A stretch of DNA of 64,000 nt, taken from positions 62,001-126,000 of the forward strand of contig NZ_JAQQWU010000003.1 of NCBI RefSeq assembly GCF_028610625.1, in the 5' to 3' direction. Below, piece after piece: positions 32,381 through 41,213 of the stretch. Positions within the stretch are counted from its first letter, which is position 1. Every line of letters begins with the position of its first letter. This stretch comes from Guptibacillus spartinae. Its GTDB lineage: Bacteria > Bacillota > Bacilli > Bacillales > Guptibacillaceae. The translations under genes and the position numbers were made by a program. The notes under the pieces are model-generated. The model saw only the letters and a list, made by a program, of their open reading frames with translations. It did no database searches and was not told where the DNA came from.

Positions 32381-33313
32381 ATGAAAGGCAAATGGGAGAA
32401 ACTATACAGCAAGAATGGACTTGCAGCTAGGAGAATTGCTGCAAATCTATTAGCGATCGAGCCAGGAAGCCGTATTCCTCGCGTAAGTGATTTTGCTACA
32501 GAAACATCACTTGGAAGGGGGACAATTCAAGGAGCTTTACGTCTATTGGAAGAAATCGGAGCCATTGTTCTTGAAGCCAGGGGCCACCTTGGTACGTTTC
32601 TTGTTAGAACAAACCGAGAACTTCTTTGGGATATTGCAGGACTTGGTTCTGTTATGGGGGCTATGCCGTTACCCTACTCGAGAAAATACGAAGGCCTTGC
32701 TACCGGTTTAGTTCAAGTGCTTGAAAGAATGAAAGTTCCTTTTAATCTTGCCTTTATGAGAGGATCTTCAAATCGAATTGATGCTTTGAAAGCTGGAAGG
32801 TATGATTTTGTTATTGTTTCAAGACTTGCAGCTGAGCTTGCTATCGAGAATGATGCTAGCATCGAGATGGTGAAGAATTTTGGGGATAACTCATACGTCT
32901 CGGGCCATGAAATTGTTTTTTCAGACCCTAACAATACGTCTATTCAAAGCGGGATGCGGGTCGGTATTGACTATTCTTCAGCTGACCAGCATCTTCTTAC
33001 CGAGTATGAAACAGAAGGTATTAACGTCCAGTTAATAGAAGTAAATTACATGCAGTTGATGGAGATGCTAAAAAACAATGAAATTGATGCTGCAGTTTGG
33101 AACAAGGATGAGATCCTTCATTCTGAAAAAATGGGAAAAGGATCATTCCGTTCAATTAAAGCTCAGGAATTAAGTAGGAAAGTGAATGAGGCAACTATGC
33201 TCTTAAGTAGAGAGAGAGTAGAACTAAGAGATGCCTTACTTGACCTATCTGTAAGTAACGTTATAGAGTTACAAATTCAAGTTGAAAAGGGAGAGATTTA
33301 TCCGCATTATTAG
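32381..33313 (+). CDS. yhfZ: YhfZ-family transcriptional regulator
   Basis: 310 residues. A winged-helix N-terminus of GntR type (RRIAANLLAIEPGSRIPRVSDFA, LGRGTIQGALRLLEEIGAIVLEARGHLGTFL) is followed by a periplasmic-binding-like ligand domain (about 90-310: GSVMGAMPLPYSRKYEGLATGL, YDFVIVSRLAAELAIE, VGIDYSSADQHLL, EIDAAVWNKDEI). This combination is YhfZ, regulator of the E. coli yhf operon, and the other yhf genes follow in order. It probably controls its own operon through the palindromes at 32348 and 33346. Confidence 0.85.
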   Translation: MKGKWEKLYSKNGLAARRIAANLLAIEPGSRIPRVSDFATETSLGRGTIQGALRLLEEIGAIVLEARGHLGTFLVRTNRELLWDIAGLGSVMGAMPLPYSRKYEGLATGLVQVLERMKVPFNLAFMRGSSNRIDALKAGRYDFVIVSRLAAELAIENDASIEMVKNFGDNSYVSGHEIVFSDPNNTSIQSGMRVGIDYSSADQHLLTEYETEGINVQLIEVNYMQLMEMLKNNEIDAAVWNKDEILHSEKMGKGSFRSIKAQELSRKVNEATMLLSRERVELRDALLDLSVSNVIELQIQVEKGEIYPHY

Positions 33314-33345
33314 GTAGGATTTCAATAAGGATTTCCTATAGTTTT

Positions 33346-33367
33346 AATATACTAAATACTGTATATT
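33346..33367. promoter_or_regulatory. Operator-like palindrome 2 of the yhf operon
   Basis: AATATAC, 8 nt, GTATATT with perfect 7-bp arms, between yhfZ and yhfY. TATAGT at 33338 may be a -10 for an internal promoter. Confidence 0.6.
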
Positions 33368-33381
33368 GGAGGGTTGATTTT

Positions 33382-33744
33382 ATGACTACAATTAAAGAAC
33401 GATTAGATATTCTGAAAGCAGGTGATGTGATTAGTTCAGAAGCTTCAACTATCGCCGAGCAAGCCGTTCAAAGGTTAAGCAGTCAGACGCATAAGCTCCT
33501 TCCTCAAAATAAAGTAGAAATGCTTGTCACTCATCTTGCATCCGCCTTAACGCGTATCTCGCGTGGAGAATCGATTGATGCGCCCCCGGATGAGCTCATT
33601 TTGGAAATAGAGAAATCCGATCTCATACAAGTAGCAAAAAGGGAGATTAGCTGGATTCAATCCAATTGGGCCGAGGAAATTCCTCAATCTGAAATTGCCT
33701 TTTTGAAAATACACTATGTCACTATTTTTCAAGAAATCAAATAG
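33382..33744 (+). CDS. yhfY: YhfY-family PRD-domain protein
   Basis: 120 residues that form a single PTS-regulation-like domain (ISSEASTIAEQAVQRLSSQ, VEMLVTHLASALTRISRGE, SEIAFLKIHYVTIFQ). As in E. coli YhfY it is a stand-alone PRD without a DNA-binding part. Its histidine in VTHLASA is positioned as a possible phospho-acceptor. GGAGGG precedes the ATG. It may tie the operon to PTS status; this is inference. Confidence 0.82.
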   Translation: MTTIKERLDILKAGDVISSEASTIAEQAVQRLSSQTHKLLPQNKVEMLVTHLASALTRISRGESIDAPPDELILEIEKSDLIQVAKREISWIQSNWAEEIPQSEIAFLKIHYVTIFQEIK

Positions 33745-33756
33745 GAGGAGATTTAA

Positions 33757-34116
33757 ATGAAAATTGTTGTAGGTGGTCAGGTTGATAAAAAGGAAGTAGA
33801 AGCTCTAGTGAAGGAGCATGGACCTGAAGGAGTGGAAACCTCAGTTAAATCAGATGTAGAAGCCGCAATGGCGGTAAAAAGTGGTAAGGCAGATTACTAT
33901 GTTGGAGCATGTCACACTGGTGGTGGCGGCGCGTTAGCAATGGCGATTGCTATTATTGGAAAGCCAAGCTGCGAAACGGTTTCAATGCCTGGAAGGAAAC
34001 CGAATGAAGAGAAGATTTTACAGGCAGTTCAGGATGGAAAAAAAGCATTTGGTTTTACTGCAGACCATATTGAAACTGCCGTGCCGATGATCATGAAGGC
34101 AATTAAAGCACAATAA
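33757..34116 (+). CDS. yhfU: YhfU-family protein (DUF2620)
   Basis: 119 residues, 12 nt after yhfY, with TAGGAGGAG before the ATG. Ordered glycine-rich segments (VGACHTGGGGALAMAIAIIG, CETVSMPGRKP) match the DUF2620 family represented by YhfU. It is soluble. Biochemical role unknown; always seen with the YhfT membrane protein, so a subunit or accessory of transport is plausible. Confidence 0.82.
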   Translation: MKIVVGGQVDKKEVEALVKEHGPEGVETSVKSDVEAAMAVKSGKADYYVGACHTGGGGALAMAIAIIGKPSCETVSMPGRKPNEEKILQAVQDGKKAFGFTADHIETAVPMIMKAIKAQ

Positions 34117-34137
34117 TTTTGGAAGGGGGTTCATTAG

Positions 34138-35433
34138 ATGGAAATGGTTCTCGTCATTTTAATAGGGGCTATGGCAGCTGTTCTTGCGAATTTGAATTTG
34201 GCTGTTTTTAACGATGGCTTACGACCAATTGTACCTGAGAATACGGAAGGGCGCATGGGACGTAAAGAACTCGGTTTAACTGCTTTTGCTATGAGTTTTG
34301 GACTTGTTGTTGGTTTTGGGATTCCGTTTACCATTACAGCAAGCATTATCCTTATCCATAGTATTTTGCTAGGAACAGATATTATTGGATTGATCACTCC
34401 GCGAAATAAATGGGGTACGCCTGTTGCAGCACTTGTAGGTGGAGCATATGGTGCAGGTTTATTAGTTGGACTTGAAGGATTTGTGACTTTATTTGAGAAA
34501 TTACCATTAAATTTTTTAGATGCGATGGGGCAAGTGGGGTCGCCAGTCGTGGTAACTTTCATGGCATTTCCAGCTCTAGCTGTGGCATTGCAATTCAGTG
34601 TTAAAAAAGGTGTACTAACGTTTATAACTTCGGCCATTATCCGGCAGCTAGCTGTATGGTTAAATGAAAGCGGTGCCATGACTTTCGGTGATACGACGGT
34701 TACGTTAAATCAAGAAGGAATGGCTCTCATTACTGGAATGATTTTCTTAATTACATATGCTGTATGTCAAAAACCTGAAGGGGACGGAAGCGGAATTGAT
34801 CTTGCTTCCGTTTTCAGTGAGAGAGTCGATCGCATTAAAAAGCATGTCGTTTACTTCATGATTATGGGTGGGCTTATTGCTGCGGCTACGAACCTTTTGA
34901 TTATGGCTGGAGATCCAATATCTTTAAATTTAATTGCAGACGGAAAAATAACAGATGCTGCTATTGCGGCTGGAGCTCGTGCACTCGGATTTATCCCTCT
35001 AGTTGCTAGTACGGCGATTGCAACAGGTGTTTATAGTCCAGTTGGATTTACGATTATTTTCGTCGTTGGATTACTTGTTCCAAATGTATGGGTTGCAGCT
35101 ATTATCGGTACTATTACTGTTTTTCTAGAGGTAATGCTACTAAGCCAGATTGCTCGTTTTCTTGATAGATATCCTGGTGTACGTCAATCAGGAGAAAATA
35201 TTCGTACCGCAATGAGTCGAATTTTAGAAGTTGCTCTTTTGATTGGTGGTGCAAACGCAGCTAATGCTATTGCTCCTGGCCTCGGGTTCTTTATCATTGC
35301 AGGATTTTATTTGTTAAATGAAATTGCGGGCCGACCAATTGTGCGAATGGCTGTAGGACCGATTGGCGCGATCGCAGTTGGGATTTTGGCTAATATTCTT
35401 GTCGTTCTCGGACTTATGCAAATACCACAGTAG
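34138..35433 (+). CDS. yhfT: YhfT-family transporter
   Basis: 431 residues, mostly hydrophobic, about ten to twelve membrane spans (AVLANLNLAVFNDGLRPIVPE near the start, VVTFMAFPALAVALQFSVKKG, PLVASTAIATGVYSPVGFTI). It corresponds to E. coli YhfT, a predicted transporter of unknown substrate. AGGGGG before the ATG, 21 nt after yhfU. It would bring in the compound handled by YhfV, YhfS, YhfX and YhfW. Confidence 0.85.
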   Translation: MEMVLVILIGAMAAVLANLNLAVFNDGLRPIVPENTEGRMGRKELGLTAFAMSFGLVVGFGIPFTITASIILIHSILLGTDIIGLITPRNKWGTPVAALVGGAYGAGLLVGLEGFVTLFEKLPLNFLDAMGQVGSPVVVTFMAFPALAVALQFSVKKGVLTFITSAIIRQLAVWLNESGAMTFGDTTVTLNQEGMALITGMIFLITYAVCQKPEGDGSGIDLASVFSERVDRIKKHVVYFMIMGGLIAAATNLLIMAGDPISLNLIADGKITDAAIAAGARALGFIPLVASTAIATGVYSPVGFTIIFVVGLLVPNVWVAAIIGTITVFLEVMLLSQIARFLDRYPGVRQSGENIRTAMSRILEVALLIGGANAANAIAPGLGFFIIAGFYLLNEIAGRPIVRMAVGPIGAIAVGILANILVVLGLMQIPQ

Positions 35434-35447
35434 AAGGAGGATCTAAA

Positions 35448-36365
35448 ATGATTCAAACGGTTAGAGGACAAATTGATACTACTGAACTCGGGGTTTGTTC
35501 AGCTCATGAACACCTTTGTATTGACCTATCACGAATCAAAAAAGATCCCGACACGATTCTTGATGATATAGGTGGAATGGAAGATGAACTTCGCTACTTT
35601 AAAGCTTCAGGTGGACAGGCGATGGTAGAAGTTACGAATGACGGAATGGGGCGTAATGCCACTCTCCTTAGGAAGTTAAGCGAAACAACCGGTGTGCATC
35701 TTATCGCAAGTACAGGATTTTATAAAGACCCATTCCTCCCAGATCACGCAATAAAATGGGGGCGAGATCAGTTTGCACAACATATGATTGATGAAATAAA
35801 AAATGGGATTGATGGAACAGACGTTTATCCCGGGGTTATTGGAGAAATTGGGAGCAGTCATTATGAGATCAAGCCTATTGAAGAAGAGCTCTTAACTGGG
35901 GCAGGAATCGCAGCAATGGAAACGGGCCTTCCGCTCACCACACATACAACACTCGGAACGATGGGAGTCGAGCAAGTTGAACTTTATTTTGCTCTTGGAT
36001 TGCCAATGAACCAATTGATTGTGGGGCATCAAGACCTTAATCAAGAAGATGAACGAGTACTTACTGTTGTGGAAGCAGGGGCGTTTGTAGGATTTGATAC
36101 GATTGGCAAAATTAATTATCGACCTGATGAAGACCGAATTAAAACGATTTGTCTTCTAATTGAAAGAGGATATGGTGAGCAGATTTTATTATCTACTGAT
36201 TTAACAAGAAAGTCACATTGGCATAAGCATGGTGGCATTGGATATGACTATGTTCTTAATGAATTTGTTCCTCGTTTAAAAGAAGCTGGTGTGTCTGAGG
36301 AGGATATTCGAATGATGTTAATTGACAACCCAGCGCATGCTTTCAGTCGAAAGGGGAGCGCATAA
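35448..36365 (+). CDS. php: Phosphotriesterase homology protein
   Basis: 305 residues of the phosphotriesterase/lactonase amidohydrolase family, equal to E. coli YhfV/Php. Metal ligands are visible in CSAHEHLCIDLSR (H-x-H), GVIGEIGSSHYEI (Glu in place of carboxylated Lys), LTTHTTLG (His), VGHQDL (His) and LLSTDLT (Asp). It likely opens a lactone or cleaves a related ester in the cytoplasm. AAGGAGG precedes the ATG, 14 nt after yhfT. The substrate is unknown, and this gene is a key to the operon's role. Confidence 0.87.
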   Translation: MIQTVRGQIDTTELGVCSAHEHLCIDLSRIKKDPDTILDDIGGMEDELRYFKASGGQAMVEVTNDGMGRNATLLRKLSETTGVHLIASTGFYKDPFLPDHAIKWGRDQFAQHMIDEIKNGIDGTDVYPGVIGEIGSSHYEIKPIEEELLTGAGIAAMETGLPLTTHTTLGTMGVEQVELYFALGLPMNQLIVGHQDLNQEDERVLTVVEAGAFVGFDTIGKINYRPDEDRIKTICLLIERGYGEQILLSTDLTRKSHWHKHGGIGYDYVLNEFVPRLKEAGVSEEDIRMMLIDNPAHAFSRKGSA

Positions 36366-36367
36366 CA

Positions 36368-37462
36368 TTGAAATATCAGGAGTCTGTCATACCTCAGATG
36401 TCGGTTGAAGAAGCAACAAAAAAGCAGTTTGAAATTGTCGATTTTATTACGAAAGAATTTAAGGATAATGAAATGTTTCAGGATGGTGATCGCGGTGTGC
36501 ATCCGATCTATAAGCGTCCTAGAACAACTGCGAAAGTTGAAAAAGTGATGGCGAATGTATTTGGAGCTAATCAAGCGGTACTTGTGCGAGGATCGGGTAC
36601 TGGTGCCATTCGCTCGCTCTTAAGTGCCCTCCTTGAACCGGGAGAATCCATGATTATTCACTCTGCACCTATTTATATGACAACGAAAGAAACGATTCGT
36701 ATGCTTGGATTACGAACTGAAGAAGTTAATTTTAATGACTACGATGCCCTTAAACAGAATGTTACACGTTCAAAAGCAAAGGTTTTCTATATCCAACACG
36801 CAAGGCAGCAACCAATCGATACCTATCAGCTTAAAGAAGTCATTCAAATAGTGAAATCAATCAAACCTGAAATGATCGTGGTTGTTGATGACAATTATTG
36901 TGCCTTGAAAATGCCTGGCCTTGGGATTCAAGCCGGTGCGGATTACTCTACTTTTTCCGGATTTAAGCTACTAGGTCCTGAAGGGGTTGGGGTGGTAGTA
37001 GGAGAGAGTGCAATCGAAATCATTCAGCAGCGAAATTATTCTGGAGGTAGTCAAGTTCAAGGACCAGAAGCGATGGAGTTGCTTAGGGCATTACCTTTTG
37101 CCCCGGTCTCGTTAGCGATTCAGAGTCAGCAAGTTGAGATTTTGTGTGAGTTGTTAAACAAAGGTGAAGTGCATGGAGTGAAAGAGGCTTATATTACAAA
37201 CTCTCAATCAAAGAATGTCATCGTTGAATTGAAGGAGCCGGTTGCTCAAGAGGTGATTGAACGCAGTAAGACTTTTGGAGCAGCAACCTATCCAGTTGGT
37301 GCCGAATCACGGTTTGAACTCGTTCCAATGATTTATCGAGTATCTGGTAGTTTTCTTGAGAGTACACCAGAATTAGTTGAATACGGGTTACGTATTAATC
37401 CTATGAAAGCTGGAGCTGAGACCGTTATTCGTATTCTTCAAAATGCTTTGCGAGATGAGTAA
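36368..37462 (+). CDS. yhfS: YhfS-family PLP-dependent aminotransferase-like enzyme
   Basis: 364 residues of the fold-type I PLP superfamily (Cys/Met metabolism branch): LVRGSGTGAIRSLLSALLEPGE, VVVDDNYCALKMPGLGIQAGADYSTFSGFKLLGPEGVG (the FKLLGP lysine is the probable Schiff-base residue). It matches E. coli YhfS. Start is TTG, 2 nt after the php stop, with AGGGGAG inside the php end, so the two are tightly coupled. Reaction not known; transamination or side-chain cleavage are both possible. Confidence 0.85.
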   Translation: MKYQESVIPQMSVEEATKKQFEIVDFITKEFKDNEMFQDGDRGVHPIYKRPRTTAKVEKVMANVFGANQAVLVRGSGTGAIRSLLSALLEPGESMIIHSAPIYMTTKETIRMLGLRTEEVNFNDYDALKQNVTRSKAKVFYIQHARQQPIDTYQLKEVIQIVKSIKPEMIVVVDDNYCALKMPGLGIQAGADYSTFSGFKLLGPEGVGVVVGESAIEIIQQRNYSGGSQVQGPEAMELLRALPFAPVSLAIQSQQVEILCELLNKGEVHGVKEAYITNSQSKNVIVELKEPVAQEVIERSKTFGAATYPVGAESRFELVPMIYRVSGSFLESTPELVEYGLRINPMKAGAETVIRILQNALRDE

Positions 37463-37512
37463 CGATACATCTAAGAAAAGATTTATACGCTGTCGTTTAG
37501 GAGGCTATTACA

Positions 37513-38667
37513 TTGTTTCTTTCACTTACAAAGAAGAGGAATCCGGAGCTCATAAAAGCGGGAGTAAGCCTTCACCAATCTGGGCTTATTCCCCCTAATA
37601 CGTATGTTCTCGATCTTGACACAATAGCCAAAAATGTTAGGAGCATGGCAAAGGCTGCTAAGGAGAATGATTTTGCTTTGTATTTTATGAGTAAGCAGCT
37701 TGGTCGTATTGGTGAACTTGGAAATTGGATTGCGGAACATGGCATTGAACAAGCTGTTGCCGTTGAATTTGAAGAAGCTTTCCGATTACATCAGTCAGGT
37801 GTCAAAATTGGAAATGTGGGTCATCTCGTTCAACCTGGCAAACATCAGTGGGGTGAAATTCTCGGCATCGAACCAGAGGTTGTTACAGTCTTTTCAATTG
37901 AGCGAGCGAGACAGGTGTCAGAGGCAGCTATAAGACTAGGAAAAAAACAAGATGTCATTTTGAGAGTTATTCGTCCATCCGATACTATTTATCCTGGGCA
38001 GTGGGGAGGATTTCAGTTAGAAGAACTTCAATCAGCTATTCCAGAGCTTAAGGAACTCGAAGGAATTGAAGTGATGGGCGTTACTTCTTTTCCATTACTA
38101 CTTATGGATAAGGAGGGGGAAGAGTTACGATTTACAGAAAATCTGAAAACGATTCTTTCAGCAAAAGAAATACTTGAAGCATCCGGATTTCAGATTCGAC
38201 AGGTCAATGGGCCGAGTGCAACGAGTACAGCAACCATTCCAATGCTCAAAAAAGCAGGGATTACGCATGGGGAACCGGGCCATGCTCTGACAGGTACTAC
38301 ACCCCTTCATGCGGTGCGCTCGCTTCCTGAGGATCCTGCTATTATTTATGTCTCTGAAATCTCTCATGTAGACAAGGAAAACGTCTATGTAATTGGAGGA
38401 GGGTTTTATGAACGAGGAAATATGACCGGTGCCTATGTCGGAAGCTCTCCTGAACATATTTTTGATGCTTTTTTGAAAGGAAAGTCTCTTAATTCGGAGT
38501 ACATTGATTACTATGGAAGACTCGAACAAGGATCGCCTGTATCAATCGGTGATACAGCAATCTATGCTTTTCGAACACAAGTGTTTGTGACTAGAGCGAA
38601 CGTCGCCCTTGTGCGTGGGTTACATGATGGTGTTCCAGAAATCGTACATTTCGAAAGGAGAGGATAG
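37513..38667 (+). CDS. yhfX: YhfX-family PLP enzyme (alanine racemase-like fold)
   Basis: 384 residues with the alanine-racemase-type barrel (NTYVLDLDTIAKNVRSMAKAAKEN, FALYFMSKQLGR with the probable PLP lysine) and a C-terminal beta domain. It is the YhfX protein of the E. coli operon. TTG start with TAGGAGG 8 nt before. A second PLP enzyme beside YhfS suggests sequential chemistry on one amino compound, perhaps racemisation then cleavage or the reverse. Confidence 0.85.
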   Translation: MFLSLTKKRNPELIKAGVSLHQSGLIPPNTYVLDLDTIAKNVRSMAKAAKENDFALYFMSKQLGRIGELGNWIAEHGIEQAVAVEFEEAFRLHQSGVKIGNVGHLVQPGKHQWGEILGIEPEVVTVFSIERARQVSEAAIRLGKKQDVILRVIRPSDTIYPGQWGGFQLEELQSAIPELKELEGIEVMGVTSFPLLLMDKEGEELRFTENLKTILSAKEILEASGFQIRQVNGPSATSTATIPMLKKAGITHGEPGHALTGTTPLHAVRSLPEDPAIIYVSEISHVDKENVYVIGGGFYERGNMTGAYVGSSPEHIFDAFLKGKSLNSEYIDYYGRLEQGSPVSIGDTAIYAFRTQVFVTRANVALVRGLHDGVPEIVHFERRG

Positions 38668-38668
38668 A

Positions 38669-39856
38669 ATGGGACGTATGGTAGTGCTCATTCTTGATAG
38701 TTTTGGAATTGGTGCAATGGATGATTGTGATGACTATGAACCAGGGGACTGTGTAGCAAATACGTACGAGCATATTCGAAATAAAGTTAGGCTTTCTATT
38801 CCAACCATGTACTCATTGGGACTTAATCAGCTAGTCGATGGAACAGGGATACCAAAAGGAGCTTATGGAAAATCAAGACTTGCGCATTTCGGTGCTGATA
38901 CTTACATGGGACATCAGGAGATCGTTGGAAGTCTTCCAAAACATCCCGCCAAACGTTTGATGAAAGATATTCATGAGGAGATAGCAACTCGCCTTCTGAG
39001 TGAAAATTTCAATGTAGTTTATCCTATTGAGGATTTGCCAGTATTGTTAATTGACGATGCGATCATTGTTGCGGATAACATTGAATCCACTTCTGGAAAC
39101 ATTATCAATGTAACGGCAGACTTGAAAAAGGTTTCGTTCGACTACGCGCTTAAAGTAGGAAGGGTTGTTCGAAAAGTCGTTGATACGAGTCGCGTCATAA
39201 CGTTAGGAGGACCTCACACGTCGGTCGAGCACTTTCTATCAGTCATAAAGAAAGGAGAAGAAGGTCAATGGGGGATTGATAGCCCTAAAGCGGGAGTATA
39301 TGGTGAAGACTATCACGTTCGTCACCTTGGATATGGCATTAATGTCCAACGGCAGTTCCAAATTTTAGCGGAATCTAAAATTCCGGTTTATCGAATCGGA
39401 AAAACGGCTGACGTGCTAGAAGGTAAAGACCTCGCTTATTCGATCGTCAATACAGCAGAAGTGCTTCAACAATTGAAAGAATCATTTATAAGCGAAGAAC
39501 ATGGGGCTTTTCTAGTAAATGTACAAGAAACAGACCTTGCTGGTCATGCAGAAGATACGAAATGGTACGCCTCGCTTCTCGAAATAGTAGATAACTGGCT
39601 GAAGGATTTTATCCCACTACTTAAAGAGGATGATATTTTAATTGTAACAGCCGATCATGGGAATGACCCAACAATCGGACATTCAAAACATACGAGAGAA
39701 TTTACGCCTCTAATGGTTTCCGGGCCAAAAGTGAAAGCAGTATCAATCGGTACAAGAGCTACAATGGCAGATATAGGTGCAACCCTAAGTGATTATTTTC
39801 ATATTGACCCACCCGAATCAGGTACGAGTTTTCTTAATCAAATTCTTGAAAGTTAA
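38669..39856 (+). CDS. yhfW: YhfW-family phosphopentomutase-like metalloenzyme
   Basis: 395 residues from ATG 38669, with AAAGGAGAGG upstream; the reading back to 38609 overlaps yhfX. Alkaline-phosphatase superfamily marks: VLILDSFGIGAMDDC at the start (metal Asp), GADTYMGHQEIVGS and TADHGNDPTIGHSKHTREFTPLMV (metal His and Asp). It resembles DeoB phosphopentomutase and is E. coli YhfW. It probably moves or removes a phosphate in the pathway. It begins 1 nt after the yhfX stop. Confidence 0.85.
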   Translation: MGRMVVLILDSFGIGAMDDCDDYEPGDCVANTYEHIRNKVRLSIPTMYSLGLNQLVDGTGIPKGAYGKSRLAHFGADTYMGHQEIVGSLPKHPAKRLMKDIHEEIATRLLSENFNVVYPIEDLPVLLIDDAIIVADNIESTSGNIINVTADLKKVSFDYALKVGRVVRKVVDTSRVITLGGPHTSVEHFLSVIKKGEEGQWGIDSPKAGVYGEDYHVRHLGYGINVQRQFQILAESKIPVYRIGKTADVLEGKDLAYSIVNTAEVLQQLKESFISEEHGAFLVNVQETDLAGHAEDTKWYASLLEIVDNWLKDFIPLLKEDDILIVTADHGNDPTIGHSKHTREFTPLMVSGPKVKAVSIGTRATMADIGATLSDYFHIDPPESGTSFLNQILES

Positions 39857-39868
39857 GGAGGAGAAAAG

Positions 39869-41149
39869 GTGACAAAACGAATTTGTGTATTGATGGTAAT
39901 ATTTCTTCTGGTGACTACCTCTCTTTTTTCCACGTCAACTGCTGCTAAAGGACAAAAACTAAGTCACGGTAGTCCTAAAAGGGCTGGGATGGATGCTACA
40001 AGACTCGAAGAAATTGATAGCGTAGTGAAAGACGCAATAACTAATAATATTACTCCTGGTGCAGTAGTATTAGTGGCGAAGGACGGGAGAATTGTAAAGG
40101 AATCCGCTTATGGAGATGCTCAAAAATATGATATGGGTACTCTTTTAGAAAAACCAAGGAAAATGAAAAAGAAAACGATCTTTGACCTTGCCTCCTTAAC
40201 TAAGGTGATGGGAACCACACAAGGAATTATGAAGCTTGTTAGTGAGGGGAAATTATCTGTAAATGATCGTGTAGCAAAATATATCCCTGATTTCGCTTCG
40301 CATGGTAAGGGTGATGTCACAATTGCTGACTTGTTAACACATACCTCTGGTTTAACTCCATGGCAACCAACTTATTTTCATGCTAAGAATTCGGAAGAAG
40401 TGCTAACCTATATTAATAATCTTCCACTGGAATACGAAACTGGAACAGATCGCCGCTATAGTGATTTTAGCTTTATGATGCTCGGCTTTATCATTGAGGA
40501 AATAAGCGGAGAGCGACTTAATGATTACCTCCAAGAAAATATTTATAAGCCATTGAAATTGAAGGACACCATGTTCACACCATCTGATCATCTTGATCAT
40601 AAAATTGCAGCGACCTCATGGGGGAATCCTTTTGAATATAAGATGGTCGATGATCCGGATTTCGGTTATTTCGTACCTGAGCGGGCAGAGGATTTTGACG
40701 GGTGGAGAAATAGAACCCTTGTTGGAGAAGTGAATGACGGCAATAGTTATTATGCAAACGGGGGTATTGCAGGACACGCTGGATTATTCTCCACAGCGAG
40801 AGATCTTGCCGTGCTTGGACAGACAATGTTAAATGGGGGGAGTTACGGGAAAGTGAAGCTATATGACTATGAGGTTATCAAAGACTTTATAACTCCTCAG
40901 CGTTTCGGACAAGGATATGGATGGGAACTCGATAAAAGCTGGTACATGGGAGGTAAGCATTCTGAAAAAGCATTCGGGCATACAGGTTTTACAGGGACAC
41001 AAGTGATCTTTGATCCTGCTTATGATCTTCAAATCATCGTTCTAACAAATAAGCAAAATAATGGTCCACTTGAAACAGGTTCTTATCCTAGTACTGGAGG
41101 ACTTTCAAAACAAATTTCAACTATTGTATATGAATCAATACAAAAATAA
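39869..41149 (+). CDS. Secreted serine hydrolase, beta-lactamase/AmiE-like family, at the end of the yhf operon
   Basis: 426 residues. A signal peptide (ICVLMVIFLLVTTSLFSTSTAA) is followed by a penicillin-binding-type domain: FDLASLTKVMG (S-x-x-K nucleophile and base), RRYSDFSF (Y-S-D in the Y-x-N position), GGIAGHAGLFSTARDLA and KAFGHTGFTGT (third motif HTG). GTG start with AAGGAGG, 12 nt after yhfW, so probably cotranscribed. It resembles the AmiE amidases at 47178 and 56840. It is not part of the E. coli yhf operon. A peptidoglycan or ester substrate outside the cell is likely. Confidence 0.82.
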   Translation: MTKRICVLMVIFLLVTTSLFSTSTAAKGQKLSHGSPKRAGMDATRLEEIDSVVKDAITNNITPGAVVLVAKDGRIVKESAYGDAQKYDMGTLLEKPRKMKKKTIFDLASLTKVMGTTQGIMKLVSEGKLSVNDRVAKYIPDFASHGKGDVTIADLLTHTSGLTPWQPTYFHAKNSEEVLTYINNLPLEYETGTDRRYSDFSFMMLGFIIEEISGERLNDYLQENIYKPLKLKDTMFTPSDHLDHKIAATSWGNPFEYKMVDDPDFGYFVPERAEDFDGWRNRTLVGEVNDGNSYYANGGIAGHAGLFSTARDLAVLGQTMLNGGSYGKVKLYDYEVIKDFITPQRFGQGYGWELDKSWYMGGKHSEKAFGHTGFTGTQVIFDPAYDLQIIVLTNKQNNGPLETGSYPSTGGLSKQISTIVYESIQK

Positions 41150-41153
41150 AACC

Positions 41154-41195
41154 AAGGGGTTCAAGTACGTCACTGGTGGCGTACCTGAACCCCTT
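41154..41195 (+). terminator. Terminator of the yhf operon and serine hydrolase
   Basis: A long stem AAGGGGTTCA with GTAC, paired to GTAC and TGAACCCCTT around an 11-13-nt loop. An element copy follows at 41214. Confidence 0.75.
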
Positions 41196-41213
41196 AAAAC
41201 ATTCACTACCGCG

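Noticed and set aside
38609-38668. N-terminal extension of YhfW from the upstream ATG
   Set aside because: It overlaps yhfX and lacks a ribosome site. ATG 38669 has AAAGGAGAGG and gives the family N-terminus MGRMVVLILDSFG.
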